59,539 nucleotides of DNA from Paracoccaceae bacterium (GTDB taxonomy: Bacteria; Pseudomonadota; Alphaproteobacteria; Rhodobacterales; Rhodobacteraceae): assembly GCA_030066855.1 (NCBI GenBank), contig JASJAU010000042.1, positions 1 through 59,539 on the forward strand, in the 5' to 3' direction. Both the position numbers and the translations under genes were made by a program. A model generated the notes under the pieces. That model saw only the letters and a program-made list of their open reading frames with translations. It did no database searches and was not told the DNA's origin. Position 1 is the first letter of the stretch. The number at the start of each line of letters is the position of its first letter. Shown here piece by piece: positions 46,859 to 55,452 of this stretch.

Positions 46859-47401
46859 TCAGGTCTCCCGCCATTCGCCGGGCGCAAGACCGTCCAGCGT
46901 CCAGAGTCCCACTTTCCAGCGGATGAGCCGGAGCGTCGGAAAGCCGATCGCGGCGGTCATGCGGCGGACCTGGCGGTTCCGGCCTTCGGTGAGGGTGATT
47001 TCGACCCATCGGTCCGGAACGGATTTCCGGTATCGCACCGGCGGGTCACGGGGCGGGATGTCCGGGGGATCGATCAGGCGGACCTTGGCGGGACGGCAGG
47101 GGCCGTCTTTCAAGGTGACGCCAGTTCGGAGCGGTTCGAGCGCCGCGTCGTCGGGATCGCCTTCGACCTGGGTCAGGTAGGTCTTCTGGGTCCGCGCCTT
47201 GGGCGCAGCGATCCGCGCCTGCAGGCGGCCGTCATCGGTCAGAACCAGCAATCCCTCGCTGTCGCGGTCGAGCCGGCCTGCCGCGTAGACGCCTTTGGGC
47301 AGACCGAAACCGGACAGCGTAGGGCGTTCGGTCGGAGACCCGGCATCAGTAAACTGGCTCAGGACGCCGAAGGGCTTATTGAAGAGTATTACGCGCGCCA
47401 A
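46859..47401 (-). CDS. 23S rRNA pseudouridine synthase, RluE type
   Basis: About 180 residues. The core runs from [14 protein letters not shown] through the catalytic-Asp motif [17 protein letters not shown] to [26 protein letters not shown], the short RsuA/RluE branch without an S4 domain. The start is uncertain: TTG at 47401 avoids overlap with the upstream gene and gives the compact RluE length, while ATG 47476 would add 25 residues and overlap by 68 bases. It probably isomerises one uridine of 23S rRNA. Confidence 0.85.
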   Translation of the reverse strand: MARVILFNKPFGVLSQFTDAGSPTERPTLSGFGLPKGVYAAGRLDRDSEGLLVLTDDGRLQARIAAPKARTQKTYLTQVEGDPDDAALEPLRTGVTLKDGPCRPAKVRLIDPPDIPPRDPPVRYRKSVPDRWVEITLTEGRNRQVRRMTAAIGFPTLRLIRWKVGLWTLDGLAPGEWRET

Positions 47402-47408
47402 GGCGGGG

Positions 47409-48041
47409 TCATGTCTTTCGGAAAGCGACGACCAACGCGGCGTCCTGCCCGCGACCGTCGGGCGCCTTGCCCGCATCTGCGTAGATCAGCACCTCGCCAA
47501 GCTCCGGTTCGGTGACCTGGCCCTCCCGGAATAGCTGCCGGAAGGCGGCGTCGAAACCCGCGCCCGCCCAGTTGTCGAGCCGCACAGTGATCGCGCCTAG
47601 GGCGCCGGGGGCCATCACGCGGATCAATTCATCAAACGCCTGGGGGCCGACATGGCCATGGGTGAAGGTGCCGGAACTGATCAGGCCGTTGTAAGTCCCG
47701 TCGGCGATGTCCAACGCCCCGGTCAGATCGGCGGCAATGAGGTTGCGATACATGCCCTTCTTCCCAGCCGCCGCCAGCATCTCCGGAGAAAGGTCGAGCC
47801 CGTCCATGACAGCCTCTGGTGTTAGGTGCTCGGCAATCGCGCCGGTGCCGCAGCCGACATCCAGACAAGGCCATTCGCCACCCATCTCGAGGTAGCGCTC
47901 GGCCACGAGGCGGGGCAGCTGATAGGTCGTCTCGCGAATGAAATCCGTATCGTAAGTCTCGGCCCAGGCGCGATAAAGCCGGATGTTATCTTCCGGCGTC
48001 TCCAGCGCGTAGGCGGCGGCCAGATTGGGGTCGTCCGTCAT
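47409..48041 (-). CDS. class I SAM-dependent methyltransferase
   Basis: 210 residues. Motif I is [15 protein letters not shown] near residues 59-73, followed by [20 protein letters not shown] and [22 protein letters not shown]. The N-terminus [19 protein letters not shown] resembles the METTL27 (Williams-Beuren) group. The acceptor is unknown. It is likely co-transcribed with the pseudouridine synthase downstream. Confidence 0.85.
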   Translation of the reverse strand: MTDDPNLAAAYALETPEDNIRLYRAWAETYDTDFIRETTYQLPRLVAERYLEMGGEWPCLDVGCGTGAIAEHLTPEAVMDGLDLSPEMLAAAGKKGMYRNLIAADLTGALDIADGTYNGLISSGTFTHGHVGPQAFDELIRVMAPGALGAITVRLDNWAGAGFDAAFRQLFREGQVTEPELGEVLIYADAGKAPDGRGQDAALVVAFRKT

Positions 48042-48079
48042 CCCGGAAGCCTAGGCGCGGAGGGCGGCCGCTGGCAAGG

Positions 48080-48550
48080 TCAGTCGCCGTGCACCGCGAA
48101 GGCTTCAAGCGAGGCGCCCTGCGGCGGGACGAGCCGGAAGCGCTCTTTGACCCCTGCCTCGGTCAGCTCGCGCTCGATAACCATGAGCGTGTTCTGGTCC
48201 TGATCCGCGCACATCTCGCCCATATGCGCGATCTCCTCTTCGGCGACCGGATAGGCGGCGTCCAGATTAGGCGCCCCCCAAGCCGTCACGAAGTAGCGCG
48301 CGAGGCGCTCGACCAGATCGGCGCGTTCCGCCTCGGTGATGGGCGCGACGGCGACAACCGATCCGCGACCGAAGCTTTCCAACCCGAGCCACCCGTGCGC
48401 GAAGGCCTGACGCGCTTTGCCGTCGAGCTCCGCCTCGGTCCAGTTGGAATACTCGAAGGTGCCGGGGATGGCCCATTCGCCCGGTTCGGCGGGCGTGTCG
48501 AAGACGTTCAGATCGCTGTCATCGAGGCGGATCACGCGGGCGAACTTCAT
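48080..48550 (-). CDS. DUF6505-like protein
   Basis: 156-residue cytoplasmic protein without signal peptide: MKFARVIRLDDSDLNVFDTPAEPGEWAIPGTFEYSNW, then WLGLESFGRGSVVAVAPITEAER, and a helical end with EEEIAHMGEMCADQDQNTLMVIERELTEAG. I recall this as a Rhodobacterales hypothetical family found near formate dehydrogenase genes; no function is known. Its ATG overlaps the stop of the ligase-like gene by four bases, so it ends a coupled four-gene minus-strand unit. Confidence 0.7.
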   Translation of the reverse strand: MKFARVIRLDDSDLNVFDTPAEPGEWAIPGTFEYSNWTEAELDGKARQAFAHGWLGLESFGRGSVVAVAPITEAERADLVERLARYFVTAWGAPNLDAAYPVAEEEIAHMGEMCADQDQNTLMVIERELTEAGVKERFRLVPPQGASLEAFAVHGD

Positions 48551-49269
48551 GGACGTTTCCTTGAACTCAGCAAGCGGGTGAGGGGCAGGATGCGGGTCGT
48601 GCCGGCCCCGTCTTTGAGGATCAGTCCGCCGCGCTCGTCAAGCCCCAGGAATTTGCCCGGTTCGGGGTAATCTATGTCCTCGCCGTAGCCATGCGCCTTG
48701 ACCCGCCATTCGGCATGAAGCGGCTGGAACCCTTCGGTCAGGAAGATGTGGAGCCAGTTCATCGTGTGCCGCGCCCAGGCCTCCACCAGATCCGGCCCGG
48801 TCAGGTCGCCGCAGCCCTCCTCGTAGAGGTTGGTCTCGTTTGGGTTCAGGCCGGGCTCCGCGCCGGGAGCCGATTGGATCGGGACCTCGAGGCCCAAGAC
48901 CAGCCAGTCCGGCTCCGCCTTCGGATCGTCGGTCGATGCGGCCGCGCGGACCTTGCCGCAGAGCGCGCCATTGACCCGCACGCGATCCGGCCAGACCAGG
49001 TGGAGCGCGACCTTGGGCGGCGCGAGCGCGCCGATTGCGTCATTCAGACCCAGCGTCACTGCGAAGACGACCGGCATGGCGTCTTCTAGCGAGGTCTCGG
49101 GCGCGAGAACGAACGCGGTTTCAAGGACATGCGGGTCAGAGCCGTAGAAGACCGCGCCTGGCTCAACCTCTTCCCGCACCGATTGAAGCGCCGCCTCGTA
49201 AGGATCGCCCGGAACGGCGATCCCGGTGAGGAGCGGCGGGAATTCCAGCGCGGCGGCCGTTGCCGTCAT
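48547..49269 (-). CDS. biotin/lipoate-protein-ligase-like protein with DUF4444
   Basis: 240 residues. The first 170 have the BPL/LplA ligase fold: PPKVALHLVWPDRVRVNGALCGKVRAAAS, where VNGxxxGK corresponds to the substrate loop with the conserved lysine. The C-terminal 60 residues (EWRVKAHGYGEDIDYPEPGKFLGLDERGGLILKD) are a DUF4444-type SH3-like domain, as at the end of BirA. The ATP motif GRGRxG is not seen, so classic biotin ligation is doubtful. It lies between Mrp and the DUF6505-like gene with overlaps at both ends, suggesting a role in cofactor or Fe-S maturation (inference). Confidence 0.75.
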   Translation of the reverse strand: MTATAAALEFPPLLTGIAVPGDPYEAALQSVREEVEPGAVFYGSDPHVLETAFVLAPETSLEDAMPVVFAVTLGLNDAIGALAPPKVALHLVWPDRVRVNGALCGKVRAAASTDDPKAEPDWLVLGLEVPIQSAPGAEPGLNPNETNLYEEGCGDLTGPDLVEAWARHTMNWLHIFLTEGFQPLHAEWRVKAHGYGEDIDYPEPGKFLGLDERGGLILKDGAGTTRILPLTRLLSSRKRP

Positions 49270-50384
49270 GCCGTAACTCCGGCCTCGATCAGGCGGTCGG
49301 CGAGCGTCCAGAACGGCTCGGCATCTTCGCCGTCCGGATTGACTGCGACGATGGGCGCGCCGCCGTCGCCCGCTACCCGAATGCCGAGATGGAGCGGCAC
49401 CTCGCCCAGGAACGGCACGCCGATCCGATCCGCCTCGGCCCTGGCCCCGCCATGACCGAAGGGGTGATGGACCTTGCCGCATCCATCGCAGACGAAGGCC
49501 GCCATGTTCTCGACGATCCCGAGGATGGGGGTCTCCATCCGCCGGAACATGTCGATTCCCTTCTTGGCGTCGAGAAGCGCGATGTCCTGCGGCGTGGAGA
49601 CGACCACAGCGCCCGCCACCTCCGTTTTCTGGCAGAGCGTCATCTGAACGTCGCCCGTGCCTGGCGGCAGGTCGACGAGCAGCACGTCGAGCGATCCCCA
49701 CTGGACCTGCCCGAGCATTTGCTGGAGCGCGCCCATGAGCATCGGTCCACGCCAGACAAGCGCCTCGTCTTCTTCGACCATCAACCCAAGCGACATCACC
49801 GTCACGCCGTGATTGCGCAACGGAAGGATGGTCTGGCCGTCCGGGCTGGACGGGCGGCCCGACACGCCCAACATGCGGGGCTGCGACGGGCCGTAGACGT
49901 CGGCGTCAAGCAGGCCGACTTTGACGCCCCGCGCGGCAAGCGCCACGGCGAGGTTCGCGGAAACGGTCGATTTGCCGACGCCACCCTTGCCGGAGGCGAT
50001 GGCGATGACGTGGCGCACGCCCGGGAGTTTGGAGGGCTTCTGGGGCGCCTTGGGTTTGGGCGTGAAGTCCTTCAGGCCAAGGTCGGGCACAGGCCCTTTG
50101 GCCGCCGGCGCTTTGGGCGCCTGACCGGTGGCGGAATGCGCGGTCATGATCGCGCTGACCGACTGGACGCCGTCGAGGGCCCTGACCGCCTCTTCCGCCG
50201 CTGCCCGCAAGGGCTCCATCGCGCCGCCCCGGGCGGGATCGACTTCGAGGACGAAGCTGACCTTGCCCCCGCTCACCGAGAGTGAGCGCACTTGATCCGA
50301 ACTGACGATATCCAAGCCCCGCGCCGGGTCGACGACCCGGCTGAGTGCCGCGCGAACGCTGTCCTCGTCCAGCACGTCAGCCAT
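49266..50384 (-). CDS. apbC: Mrp/ApbC Fe-S cluster carrier ATPase
   Basis: 372 residues. An N-terminal DUF59/MIP18-type domain (DEDSVRAALSRVVDPARGLDIV) precedes a P-loop ATPase with the deviant Walker A HVIAIASGKGGVGKSTVSANL, DADVYGPSQPRMLG and LVDLPPGTGDVQMTL. The cluster-binding CxxC is in FVCDGCGKVHHPFG. It probably delivers 4Fe-4S clusters to apoproteins, here plausibly those of the formate dehydrogenase. Start ATG 50384 overlaps the upstream small gene. Confidence 0.93.
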   Translation of the reverse strand: MADVLDEDSVRAALSRVVDPARGLDIVSSDQVRSLSVSGGKVSFVLEVDPARGGAMEPLRAAAEEAVRALDGVQSVSAIMTAHSATGQAPKAPAAKGPVPDLGLKDFTPKPKAPQKPSKLPGVRHVIAIASGKGGVGKSTVSANLAVALAARGVKVGLLDADVYGPSQPRMLGVSGRPSSPDGQTILPLRNHGVTVMSLGLMVEEDEALVWRGPMLMGALQQMLGQVQWGSLDVLLVDLPPGTGDVQMTLCQKTEVAGAVVVSTPQDIALLDAKKGIDMFRRMETPILGIVENMAAFVCDGCGKVHHPFGHGGARAEADRIGVPFLGEVPLHLGIRVAGDGGAPIVAVNPDGEDAEPFWTLADRLIEAGVTA

Positions 50385-50589
50385 CACCTGGCATCTCGAT
50401 GGCGCCGCTGATCTCGTGGCTTACGCCGAGCGCGTCGATCGTCAGCACGACCTTTGCCTCGACGCTGCCGGACGGCGCGGAGCCGTTTTGCTGGGCGGCG
50501 CGGACGGCGTCCTCGATCTGCCGCTGCGAGGTGACGCCAACGGTCTTCAGAAACTTTCGCAACGACATGTTAAAGCTGTCATCGGACAT
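50377..50589 (-). CDS. DUF6494 small protein
   Basis: 70-residue protein: MSDDSFNMSLRKFLKTVGVTSQRQIEDAVRAA followed by VEAKVVLTIDALGVSHEISGAIEM. Matches the small DUF6494 family by eye; function unknown. It heads the minus-strand unit DUF6494-apbC-ligase-DUF6505, with its stop overlapping the apbC start by eight bases. It is divergent from the cytochrome gene 23 bases away, so their promoters overlap. Confidence 0.78.
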   Translation of the reverse strand: MSDDSFNMSLRKFLKTVGVTSQRQIEDAVRAAQQNGSAPSGSVEAKVVLTIDALGVSHEISGAIEMPGDG

Positions 50590-50612
50590 TTGCGCTCTCC
50601 TTCTTCTGGCGC

Positions 50613-51419
50613 TTGCTTTCCTTCAATCGGCGGATAGTCTCAACCTGCTCAGGGAGGCAGACGATCATACTTCGCCGTTTCATATGGGTGCTGCTGGCTC
50701 TCATTCTTTCATCCGCCGCTCTCGCTCAGGACGAGGGCCTGACGCTCAGAATGCCCGCCGGTCTGATCGAACAGGGCTTCGACAAGCAGCTTCTGCCCCG
50801 CTTCGGCTTCAAACACAGGATTCGCGTCACTGCCGTTCCAGACGGGGAGGCGGACATGGCCTTGGGGATCGACGCCGACGGGCCGTTCGTATTTCGGGAC
50901 GCCGATGGGGCGGAGTTCAACCTGGCGATCGAGTCGGAGGCCGCGCGTGATCAGGCTGAGACCTTTCGCGAATGGCTCGCCTCGGGGCCGGGCAAGGCGG
51001 CGATCGAGGGCTTCGCGCCGGATGGGGAGCAGCTCTTCTTCACCGAGATCATCGTCGTCGAGGTTGAGGTCGAAGAGGTCTTCGAGGGCGACGAGGCCCG
51101 CGGCTCCGATCTCGCCCTCCTGCATTGCGGGCGATGTCACGTCGTTGACGAGCGCAACCGCATGGGCGGGATCGGTTCGACGCCGTCCTTCGCCGCGCTC
51201 CGCGGGCGCGGGAACTGGTCCGATCTTTTTCGGGCGTTCTACACCCACAATCCTCATCCTTCCTTCACGCAGGTCGATGGCGTGACCCAACCGTTCGATC
51301 CCAACAAGGCGGTCCATATCGCGCCGGTCGAGATCACACTGGACGAAGTCGAAGCCATCACCGCTTTTGTCGCCACGATCACGCCCAAGGACCTTGGCCG
51401 CCCCGTCCAGTCGAACTGA
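50613..51419 (+). CDS. monohaem c-type cytochrome, start codon uncertain
   Basis: Up to 268 residues. A signal peptide (RRFIWVLLALILSSAALAQ) leads to a periplasmic protein whose C-terminal part has the haem site ALLHCGRCHVVDERN and a likely Met ligand in RNRMGGIG. The middle (FTEIIVVEVEVEEVFEGDEARG) is acidic. No ATG or GTG precedes the signal peptide. The strong AGGGAGG (50651-50657) is placed for ATC 50664 or ATA 50667; TTG 50613 has no ribosome site and GTG 50688 cuts the signal. It sits between Fe-S and FDH genes and may carry electrons from formate oxidation. Confidence 0.8.
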   Translation: MLSFNRRIVSTCSGRQTIILRRFIWVLLALILSSAALAQDEGLTLRMPAGLIEQGFDKQLLPRFGFKHRIRVTAVPDGEADMALGIDADGPFVFRDADGAEFNLAIESEAARDQAETFREWLASGPGKAAIEGFAPDGEQLFFTEIIVVEVEVEEVFEGDEARGSDLALLHCGRCHVVDERNRMGGIGSTPSFAALRGRGNWSDLFRAFYTHNPHPSFTQVDGVTQPFDPNKAVHIAPVEITLDEVEAITAFVATITPKDLGRPVQSN

Positions 51420-51421
51420 CG

Positions 51422-53392
51422 TCAACTCTGCTTGTTCTTCTCCAGTTCGTCCTCCGTTGTCCGGATTTTCGGGCGGTCGCCCATCCGGAACGGCGAGTTC
51501 TCTTGATGGTACTGCGCGTTCACTCTGCAATCGTCGCACATCTGGATAAGCCGCGTATTGTCCGAGTTCGTGTACATCCAGTGCTGGCCCTCCAGCTTTT
51601 CCACGATGCGCTCGATCGTCGATTTGACGCCGAACGGCGCGCCGCATTCGATGCACTCGAACGGCTCTTCCGAGTTCAAGACCTTGTATTCGAGCGCGTC
51701 CTTCGCGGTGTTGAGCTGCGGCGTCAGCGTGATCGCGGTCTCCGGGCAGGTCGAGGCGCAGATGCCGCATTGCAGGCAGGCGGCCTCCTGGAACCGGATT
51801 TCGGGTTTCTCGGGATTGTCGCCGATCGCGCCCACAGGGCAAAGCGACACGCAGGCCAGGCAGAGCGTGCAGGCATCGGTATCGACTGCGATGGCGCCAT
51901 AAGGCGCGCCTTCGGGGAGCGGGATCGGCGCCTCGGTCGGGTTCAGAGCCGCCGCCGCTATGCGGGTCACCTCGCGCCGGCCGCCAAGCGGCAGGATCGT
52001 GTCGGCTTCCAGCGCGTTTTGCGTGGAACCGTACAGCGCCGCTTCCAACCCGTCTGGCTCGATCGCGTCCAGGATGGTCAGCCGACCCTCCTGCATCAGG
52101 ATCGCATCGGCCAGAGCCATCTCCTTTTCCGGCACCGAACGGTCTGTGCGCGGTCCGGGCAGGATGAAGGCCGATGCGAAGCCGACACCCATTGCGGCCA
52201 GAACCTCGGCATGGCCAACGCCTTCGACATTCGGAACGTCGACCGGAATCACATCCGCCGGAAGGCCCCGTCCGAACCGGGCTGAGAGACGGATCATCTC
52301 CGCGCCGAACTCCTGGTCGTGGAACAGGACTCTCGGGGCCTCACCTCCTGCTTTCCGATATTCGGAAGCGAGCGTTCTGAGCCGGGAGAAAAGGAACCCG
52401 ACCGGCGGGTCGTCGTAGCTCGCCGCGCCGGAGGGGCAAACGGCCGCACAGGCGCCGCAGCCCGCGCAGATATCAGGATCGATACTCACCGTGTCGCCGT
52501 TCGGCGTGATCGCGCCCGTGGGACAAACCGACAGGCACCGGTCGCATCCGGTTTGGGAGGCGCGGGAATGGGCGCAGAGACTCTCTTCGAAGCGGATGTA
52601 GATCGGCTTTTCGAACGTACCCTGAAGATCGACCGCTTTGGCGATCGCGCCCTTGACGGCAAGCGGATCGCCCGGGTCCGCCCGCACGTAACCGTCGCGG
52701 TTGTGGTCGGCAGGGAAGAGGGGGCCTTCTCCGCGCAGGTCCAGAATGATGTCGCAGGTCGAGCTCGCGCCGTCAGTGGGTGCCGAGAAGGTCGCCGCGC
52801 CCCGTCCGCCCGGCGCCATCGGGCGGTAGCCGTCGACTGTGACGTTGAACCGGGCGAGGGAGCCTGACGCCGATTTGATCCTGCCGATCGCCACGTCGAA
52901 GGCGTCGGTCGGCACCATGTCGTCCGGCGCGCCGCTCAGGATCAGCGTGACGGCGAGACTGCCCGCCAGCGTTTCGGCCGCCTCCACCCCGGTCTCGCCA
53001 TCGCCCAGCACCAGACAGGTGCCTTCCGAGACGATCTCGCGGGCCGGGGCCATAGGCCGGGGCAGGGTGGCTTCGGCCAATAGCGCGGCTTGCTTCGGGA
53101 ACGCGGTTCCGTCTTCCGTCCAGCCGGCGCGATCGCGAATATCCGCCGCAGCGAAGCGCTCGCCCGCGCCCAGGCTTTCGGCGATCTCGTCGAACAGCGC
53201 CGTCATCTGACCGCACGCGAACAGCGTTGAGCCGTCCGCCTCAAGCGCCTTCTCCGCTTTACCAAGCTCGGTCGTGCAGAGATGGCTCGCCGTGATGACC
53301 TCCGCGCCCTTCAGCGATGCGGCGGCGCTTTCGGGATCGATCTGCATCGACCCCTCGCAAGAGCACAGAATGACGCGCTCGATCTTTCCCAT
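51422..53392 (-). CDS. polyferredoxin-like 4Fe-4S protein of the formate dehydrogenase locus
   Basis: 656 residues, no signal peptide. N-terminal HdrA-like CSCEGSM, then ferredoxin motifs CDRCLSVCPTGAIT and CAGCGACAAVCPSGA mid-protein, CTLCLACVSLCPVGA and CLQCGICASTCPETA near 545-600, and single pairs CIECGAPFG and CDDCR at the C-terminus. At least four 4Fe-4S clusters are therefore likely. Proteins of this size occur next to DUF3305/DUF3306 formate dehydrogenase genes in alphaproteobacteria; a role in electron transfer or in sulfur/molybdenum-cofactor delivery has not been shown. ATG 53392 (MGKIERVILCSCEG) was chosen. It converges with the cytochrome gene, two bases apart. Confidence 0.85.
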   Translation of the reverse strand: MGKIERVILCSCEGSMQIDPESAAASLKGAEVITASHLCTTELGKAEKALEADGSTLFACGQMTALFDEIAESLGAGERFAAADIRDRAGWTEDGTAFPKQAALLAEATLPRPMAPAREIVSEGTCLVLGDGETGVEAAETLAGSLAVTLILSGAPDDMVPTDAFDVAIGRIKSASGSLARFNVTVDGYRPMAPGGRGAATFSAPTDGASSTCDIILDLRGEGPLFPADHNRDGYVRADPGDPLAVKGAIAKAVDLQGTFEKPIYIRFEESLCAHSRASQTGCDRCLSVCPTGAITPNGDTVSIDPDICAGCGACAAVCPSGAASYDDPPVGFLFSRLRTLASEYRKAGGEAPRVLFHDQEFGAEMIRLSARFGRGLPADVIPVDVPNVEGVGHAEVLAAMGVGFASAFILPGPRTDRSVPEKEMALADAILMQEGRLTILDAIEPDGLEAALYGSTQNALEADTILPLGGRREVTRIAAAALNPTEAPIPLPEGAPYGAIAVDTDACTLCLACVSLCPVGAIGDNPEKPEIRFQEAACLQCGICASTCPETAITLTPQLNTAKDALEYKVLNSEEPFECIECGAPFGVKSTIERIVEKLEGQHWMYTNSDNTRLIQMCDDCRVNAQYHQENSPFRMGDRPKIRTTEDELEKNKQS

Positions 53393-53500
53393 CGCTGCAG
53401 TTCTCCTCCCCGAGATGTTCTGAGCGAAGCCATATTGGTCAGATCTTTTGACAATGGCAATCAATCAGCGTTTAGTCTTTACGGTCATGTAGGAGGCGTG

Positions 53501-54076
53501 ATGTCCAGAACCATCGAAAAATCGCTGGTCATAAGTATGGGTGTCGTGTTGCGACGGACGCCGGGCGTCACCAGGTGGGCGAAATGGTCCTGGAAAGCCG
53601 TAGATGTCATTCCCGGAGCGGGCCCTGCGAATTGGACGGTTCTGCGTGACGAGGACGGCATAACGGACTTCCACGCGGGGACCTATCCGATGGAGCTGCA
53701 TGCCACCGATGTCGAGTCGGTCCGAAAGTCGCTCATGATGCGGCCGCCTTCTGTTTTCGTTGTTCTGGACAAGGAGACGAGCGTCGACAACGCGCACGGG
53801 ATCGACGTGCATATCGTGACGGCGTCTGCCGATCTCGCCGGCGACTATACCGACAGCGCGGAAGTGATTGTCGAGCCGGTTGCGATGCCGGACATTCTGG
53901 TGGGCGCGATCCGGGAGTTCTGCGACGCGCATTATAAGGAAACGCCTTTCAAGAAGCGCAAGCGCGACCGGCAAAGGGTCGATCTGGTGGAAGATGGCAA
54001 GGGCGACGCGCGGATCCGGCAAACTGCGGATGTCTATCGCAGTCCTGCCGCACTGAAACCTAAGGCGGGATCATGA
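53501..54076 (+). CDS. DUF3305 domain protein
   Basis: 191-residue cytoplasmic protein: SMGVVLRRTPGVTRWAKWSWKAVDVIPGAGPANWTVL, then HAGTYPMELHATDVESVRKSLMMRPPSVFVVL and an ending with PFKKRKRDRQRVDL. This is the DUF3305 pattern. It is confined to loci for Tat-exported formate dehydrogenases and is of unknown function, presumably maturation. AGGAGG four bases before ATG 53501 decides the start. It overlaps DUF3306 by four bases. Confidence 0.85.
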   Translation: MSRTIEKSLVISMGVVLRRTPGVTRWAKWSWKAVDVIPGAGPANWTVLRDEDGITDFHAGTYPMELHATDVESVRKSLMMRPPSVFVVLDKETSVDNAHGIDVHIVTASADLAGDYTDSAEVIVEPVAMPDILVGAIREFCDAHYKETPFKKRKRDRQRVDLVEDGKGDARIRQTADVYRSPAALKPKAGS

Positions 54077-54687
54077 GCGGGGAGGAAGAAGACCTGTTCT
54101 CGCGCTGGTCGCGACGGAAACAGGCAGTCAAGGACGCGGAAGCGGAACCGGTGCCACCACCGGAGGCCCCCGAAGAGACCTTACAGGACGAAGCGGTTGA
54201 GGAAATCGAAGAGGAGGTGCTCGCCCGGTTCGGCCTGCCCGCGCCGGAGAGCCTCGGCCCGGGGGACGATTTCTCGGGCTTCATGCAGTCCGGCGTGCCG
54301 GAGTTTCTGCGCCGCCGGGCGCTCCGCCGGCTGTGGCGCAGCAACCCGGTGCTCGCCAATCTCGACGGTCTGAACGACTACGACGAGGACTTCACCTCTC
54401 CCGAGGAAACGGCGAAGATCCTGACCACCGCCTACAAGGTCGGTCGCGGCCTCGTCGTTGACGCTGAATCCGAGGACGATTCGGAAGAAGCGGCTGCGGA
54501 AGAAACCCGAGAAAAACAGGTGGGTTTCGAAAAGCCGGACGCGCCGACTGGCCTGACAACCGAACCAATTGCGCAGAATGGCGGCGAGGAGGTTCAACGG
54601 GCCGCCGTCGAGGGCGAGAAAGCTCAAGAAACACAGGGCGACGTGGAAGAAACGCCGCGCCCGCGACGGATGCGATTCAACACGTGA
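54073..54687 (+). CDS. DUF3306 domain protein
   Basis: 204 residues. MSGEEEDLFSRWSRRKQAVKDAE at the start and EEIEEEVLARFGLPAPESLGPGDDFSGFM-type core followed by VPEFLRRRALRRLWRSNPVLANLDGLNDYDEDFT are the DUF3306 signature. The remaining 90 residues are acidic and low in complexity, probably disordered. It is always paired with DUF3305; function unknown. The ATGA overlap with DUF3305 shows translational coupling. Confidence 0.87.
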   Translation: MSGEEEDLFSRWSRRKQAVKDAEAEPVPPPEAPEETLQDEAVEEIEEEVLARFGLPAPESLGPGDDFSGFMQSGVPEFLRRRALRRLWRSNPVLANLDGLNDYDEDFTSPEETAKILTTAYKVGRGLVVDAESEDDSEEAAAEETREKQVGFEKPDAPTGLTTEPIAQNGGEEVQRAAVEGEKAQETQGDVEETPRPRRMRFNT

Positions 54688-54791
54688 AAGTGACGTGCCG
54701 GTCACAACATGCCTGAAGTGGAAAATCCGTTTGCCCAAAATCGGGAAGTCGCTTAGCCTTTTCGTGTGCGATGGAATGCAGGGAACCGCAG

Positions 54792-55409
54792 GTGAGCCAT
54801 AAGAGCCAAATGGCCGAGGCGATCGTTGACGTGACGGAGGAGGATCTCCTTCGCGCGGACCTGTACGGAATGCTTGCCCGCCTGCTGGCATCCCCTCCCG
54901 ACAAAGACCTGCTTGAAACCGCCGCCAGTCTGACAGGAGACGACTCTGACCTCGGTCAGGGCATCACCGCGCTCGCCAAGGTCGCCGGGGCCTCCAGCCC
55001 GGCGGGCGTCGAGCGCGAGTTCAACACCTTGTTCATCGGCCTCGGGCGCGGGGAGCTTCTGCCTTACGCGAGCTTCTACCTGACCGGGTTCCTGAACGAG
55101 AAACCGCTCGCTCGGCTGCGCGGCCACATGGCGCAACTGGGAATCGAGCGAAACCCGGACGTCAAAGAACCGGAAGATCACATGGCCACGCTCTGCGAGA
55201 TGATGGCCGGTCTGATCCGCGGCACGTTCGGCCACAAGCTTTCGGTTGAAGACCAGCATGCGTTCTTCAACACGCATCTGGCCACATGGGCCGGACACTT
55301 TTTCACTGATTTGGAAGGCGCCGAGAATTCGGTCTTCTACGCGCCGGTCGGCAAGATCGGCCGCGCGTTCATGGAGATCGAGATCGAAGCATTTCGGATG
55401 GAGACCTGA
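54792..55409 (+). CDS. TorD/DmsD-family maturation chaperone for formate dehydrogenase
   Basis: 205 residues from GTG 54792, which has AGGGAA six bases ahead; ATG 54771 lacks a ribosome site. All-helical TorD fold: EEDLLRADLYGMLARLLASPPDKDLLE, EFNTLFIGLGRGELLPYASFYLTGFLNEKPLA and EPEDHMATLCEMMAGL, with HLATWAGHFFTDLEGAENSVFYAPVGKIGRAFM. These chaperones bind the Tat signal of molybdoenzymes and hold export until the cofactor is in. It lies just ahead of two Tat-signal genes. Confidence 0.9.
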   Translation: MSHKSQMAEAIVDVTEEDLLRADLYGMLARLLASPPDKDLLETAASLTGDDSDLGQGITALAKVAGASSPAGVEREFNTLFIGLGRGELLPYASFYLTGFLNEKPLARLRGHMAQLGIERNPDVKEPEDHMATLCEMMAGLIRGTFGHKLSVEDQHAFFNTHLATWAGHFFTDLEGAENSVFYAPVGKIGRAFMEIEIEAFRMET

Positions 55410-55452
55410 CGCGAAGCGATCGATCGCGTCACAAGGGAAAGAGGAGGAGACC

